Made by a program: the position numbers and the translations under genes. A stretch of DNA of 9,603 nucleotides, taken from NCBI GenBank assembly GCA_029555885.1, contig JAKPQT010000155.1, positions 1 through 9,603 of the forward strand, in the 5' to 3' direction. The stretch comes from Chloroflexota bacterium. GTDB lineage: Bacteria > Chloroflexota > Anaerolineae > CG2-30-64-16. A model generated the notes under the pieces. It was not told the DNA's origin. It did no database searches and saw nothing but the letters and a program-made list of their open reading frames with translations. Of this stretch, positions 7,575 through 9,603 are shown one piece after another. Every line of letters begins with the position of its first letter. The stretch's first letter is position 1.

Positions 7575-9224
7575 ATGAATGCAGGCAAGCCCAAGAAGGT
7601 GGATATCCTGGAACGGCTCAGCCGGATAGTGACGCTGGCGGTGTTCGTAGTCGCAGTGGTTGCCTCCGTCGTCGCGCCGATCATCGCGCTCTCCTGGAGC
7701 CACCAGCCTTTCCCCGGCTTCCTCGTCGACCAGACTCTCGTCGTCAACGACACCCGAGGCGACGGCTGGACGGGGCGCGAGAAGGGGATGCAATTCCGTG
7801 AGCGGCTAATACGCGTGGATGGCTTACAGGTCAATACTTCGCAGGAGTTCCAGGCCGTGCTTGCGGCGCGAAAGGTTGGCGACAGCATCCCGATTTTCGT
7901 CCGGCGCTATGACCAATCTGCCCGCCTCTACCCCGATGTCAGGCTGATGGAGTTCCCCCGGCGAGACCTGGTGCGGCTCTTCTGGCTGCCGTACCTGTTA
8001 GGGCTGGCATACATGGCGATCGGCCTGTGGATTTACCGGGTGCGCGGCATGACGCGGCCCGGCCGTTCGCTGGCCTTCTTCTGCTTCAGCACCGCTCTCG
8101 TCATGGTGTTCTACTTCGACATCTTCACCACGCACAACGCCACCCTGCTCTGGTCGGCCGCAGTCGCCGGTATCGGCGGTGCCCTCATCAGCCTGGCGCT
8201 ACGTTTCCCGGACGAGCTGCGCACCGTCACCCGCAACGCCTGGCTGCTGATGGTGCCCTACCTGGTCTCCATTGTGTTCGCCATCTGGAATGCGCGAGCG
8301 CTGCTCAACCGGGTGGACCCTTACGCATATCTGGATGCGCGTAACGCCACTTTCCGCTATGCAGCCGGGGGCGCGCTTTTCTTCCTGGCGATGGTCGTGT
8401 TCCGCGCGCTGGCCGGGCGCACCCAGATTGTGCGGGTACAGGCGCGCATCGTGCTCCTCGCGAGCATCATCGCCTTCACCCCGCTGATGATCTGGATCCT
8501 GGCCGCGGTGTTCGGCGTCTTCCTGCGCTTTGACCCGCTGCTCTACATGCCTTCGCTCGTCATCTTCCCGCTCGGCGTGGCAATCGCCATCTTCCGCTAT
8601 CGCCTACTGGAGATGGACGCCATCGTGAACCGCACGATCCTGTGGGGCACGCTGACCGCCATCCTGGCCGGCGTGATGAGCGTGACCGTCTCGCTCCTGC
8701 AGAAGTTCTTCATCGCGGTGACCGGCGAGGAAAGCGACGTCGCCGTGGTCCTGACATCGCTCATCCTGGTGTCGGCCTTCACGCCGGTGAAGTCACTCCT
8801 GCAATCGTTCGTCGACCGGCGGTTCAAGGAAGCGCCGGATACGACGAAGCCGCTACGCGCGTACGGTGAGGAAGTGCGGGCCTATCTGCAGATGAGGGAC
8901 ACGGAGCAAATCGTGATGCGGCTGCTCGAAGAGGCGGCGCGCAGCCTCGGCGCGGCGTCGGGCGCGGTGAACCTGACCACAGACGGCCGCGTGCGGACGG
9001 TGTGCACCTACGGGGTCTGGCGCGGGGATGCGCTGGCCGCGGCGCCGCTGGATCACGGAGGACGACAGTACGGGCTGCTGCTGCTCGGCCCGCGTCGCGA
9101 CGGCGAGACGTACACCGCGGCGGAATTTGCTGCCCTGCAGCAGGTGGCACAGACCGTCGCCCATGCGCTCCATCATGCGGAAGCCGCCGATGACCGGCCC
9201 GCGGCCCTGGCGCCCGCGCGCTGA
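7575..9224 (+). CDS. PDZ-like / multi-TM / GAF membrane sensor protein lacking an output domain
   Basis: The 549-residue product starts at ATG 7575, 15 nt after the phosphatase stop; the nearest purine-rich site, AGGGA, is 12 nt upstream and weak. TM1 is at about 16-40. A PDZ-like extracytoplasmic domain follows at about 45-112 (FRERLIRVDGLQVNTSQEFQ), then roughly eight or nine further TM segments between 134 and 405. At 340-354 is FRYRLLEMDAIVNRT and at 410-417 QSFVDRRF, a pair I associate with multi-TM sensor histidine kinases of Chloroflexota. The C-terminus (about 440-535) looks like a degenerate GAF domain ending in YTAAEFAALQQVAQTVAHALHHA. A histidine kinase would continue from here with an H-box and ATPase, but the frame stops after a short Ala/Pro-rich tail. 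It is probably a sensor or scaffold that works with the upstream phosphatase in the same transcript. That link is an inference from gene order. Confidence 0.85.
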   Translation: MNAGKPKKVDILERLSRIVTLAVFVVAVVASVVAPIIALSWSHQPFPGFLVDQTLVVNDTRGDGWTGREKGMQFRERLIRVDGLQVNTSQEFQAVLAARKVGDSIPIFVRRYDQSARLYPDVRLMEFPRRDLVRLFWLPYLLGLAYMAIGLWIYRVRGMTRPGRSLAFFCFSTALVMVFYFDIFTTHNATLLWSAAVAGIGGALISLALRFPDELRTVTRNAWLLMVPYLVSIVFAIWNARALLNRVDPYAYLDARNATFRYAAGGALFFLAMVVFRALAGRTQIVRVQARIVLLASIIAFTPLMIWILAAVFGVFLRFDPLLYMPSLVIFPLGVAIAIFRYRLLEMDAIVNRTILWGTLTAILAGVMSVTVSLLQKFFIAVTGEESDVAVVLTSLILVSAFTPVKSLLQSFVDRRFKEAPDTTKPLRAYGEEVRAYLQMRDTEQIVMRLLEEAARSLGAASGAVNLTTDGRVRTVCTYGVWRGDALAAAPLDHGGRQYGLLLLGPRRDGETYTAAEFAALQQVAQTVAHALHHAEAADDRPAALAPAR

Positions 9225-9339
9225 GGGCGACGCCGGCTCCCGGCTCAGACTCACGCAAAGACGCCAAGGACGCAAAGTATCTGTATCAGGTGAGCTTTGC
9301 GCTCTTAGCATCTTTGCGTGAGCAGAAGCGAGTTCGATC
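9225..9339. other. convergent intergenic region with hairpin-forming sequences
   Basis: This spacer lies between the sensor-gene stop and the stop of the leftward gene. It contains a small GC-rich stem, GCCGG-CTC-CCGGC (9232-9244), and the larger inverted repeat at 9250-9322. Neither stem is followed by a T-run on either strand, so no standard intrinsic terminator can be assigned, although either hairpin could still attenuate or protect transcript ends. Confidence 0.6.
9250..9322. repeat. imperfect inverted repeat, 28-nt arms with 17-nt spacer, ACGCAAAG-type units
   Basis: The left arm (9250-9277) and right arm (9295-9322) are inverted copies matching at 24 of 28 positions, with 11 identical bases at each outer end (CTCACGCAAAG / CTTTGCGTGAG). 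Inside the left arm the unit ACGCAAAG appears at 9253-9260, as ACGCCAAGG at 9261-9269, and again at 9270-9277, so the arm is itself an array of near-identical units. I recall CACGCAAAGACGC-type intergenic repeats in many environmental bacterial genomes; this recall is not verified here. It sits between two convergent genes, the usual place for REP-like hairpins. Confidence 0.8.
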
Positions 9340-9603
9340 CTACTGCCGCCTGACCGAGGCCTTCGAGCGCGTCTCCTGCAGTTCCACGCGCGGCGCGCGC
9401 TGCTCCAACACTGCGCACGAGATTTCGACGATCTCCTCCATCTCGTAGGGCGTGTGGACGCCGACGCATACCATGTCGATCGGCCGCAGCGTGGCCCAGG
9501 AAAACGCCAGCCCGACCAGGGGCGGAAGCCGTCCTGCAGCCAGCGGCTTGATGGTGATGACCGGCTTCTGCGCGTTCCAGATCATCCGCTGCACCCAGTC
9601 GAT
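9340..9603 (-). CDS. C-terminal part of a TIM-barrel / aldo-keto-reductase-like protein (truncated by window edge)
   Basis: The minus-strand frame is open from the right edge (reading IDWVQRMIW) to a TAG at 9342-9340, giving 87 visible residues. The GTG at 9594 is internal and no true start is in the window. The stretch KPVITIKPLAAGRLPP followed by GLAFSWATLRPIDMVCVGV has the look of the last strands and helices of a TIM barrel: a Lys-Pro strand, a loop with an Ala-Ala-Gly turn, then a strand ending in VCVGV. The helix YEMEEIVEISCAVLEQR follows. Aldo/keto-reductase-like or related hypothetical barrel proteins end this way. The catalytic residues would be off the window, so the assignment is tentative. 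The C-terminal tail is short and basic. Confidence 0.6.
   Translation of the reverse strand: MDWVQRMIWNAQKPVITIKPLAAGRLPPLVGLAFSWATLRPIDMVCVGVHTPYEMEEIVEISCAVLEQRAPRVELQETRSKASVRRQ

Noticed and set aside
9232..9244. GCCGG-CTC-CCGGC stem just after the sensor stop as a terminator
   Set aside because: The stem is only 5 bp and is not followed by a T-run, so it may be chance in GC-rich DNA.
9250..9322. CRISPR-like or intrinsic-terminator reading of the repeat
   Set aside because: There are only two arms, in inverted orientation with a single spacer, so it is not an array. No T-run follows on either strand, so it does not meet the usual terminator pattern.

Overview
The window is a GC-rich, gene-dense bacterial segment with no RNA genes, phage genes or insertion sequences that I can see. 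Gene content suggests a free-living bacterium, most plausibly Chloroflexota. The reasons are a Tat-like lipoprotein solute-binding protein, a dCACHE/SpoIIE phosphatase, and a PDZ/multi-TM/GAF sensor carrying the 'FRYRLLEMDAIVNRT' signature I associate with Chloroflexota sensor proteins. This assignment is an inference from style and recalled motifs, not from a marker gene.

Left part (1-3060, + strand): the end of one ABC-exporter half, a small 3-TM membrane protein of lower GC, and a complete second ABC-exporter half. The two ATPase domains are complementary and asymmetric. Subunit 1 has Asp in place of the catalytic Glu and Gln in place of the switch His, but a canonical LSGGQ. Subunit 2 has Glu and His but LSVGQ. 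This is the pattern of a heterodimeric exporter with one degenerate and one competent ATP site.

Middle (3050-4114, - strand): an unrecognised protein with about seven TM segments, convergent with the exporter and overlapping its 3' end by 11 nt. A 267-nt divergent intergenic region follows. It carries a good sigma70-type promoter (TTGCAA-N18-TATAAT) reading rightward.

Right part (4382-9224, + strand): three tightly packed genes driven by that promoter. They encode a family-1 solute-binding lipoprotein, a membrane dCACHE/PP2C (SpoIIE-type) phosphatase whose start overlaps the preceding stop by 11 nt, and a PDZ-like/multi-TM/GAF protein without any recognisable kinase or other output domain. 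No transporter permease, anti-sigma kinase, STAS protein or response regulator is present. The set therefore looks more like an envelope-sensing module than an uptake system. Two of the four acidic metal-ligand motifs of the phosphatase are altered (GGN for GGD, SES for TDG), which makes its catalytic status uncertain.

Right edge: a 73-nt imperfect inverted repeat built of ACGCAAAG-like units lies between the operon and a convergent, truncated gene whose C-terminus resembles TIM-barrel oxidoreductase-type proteins.
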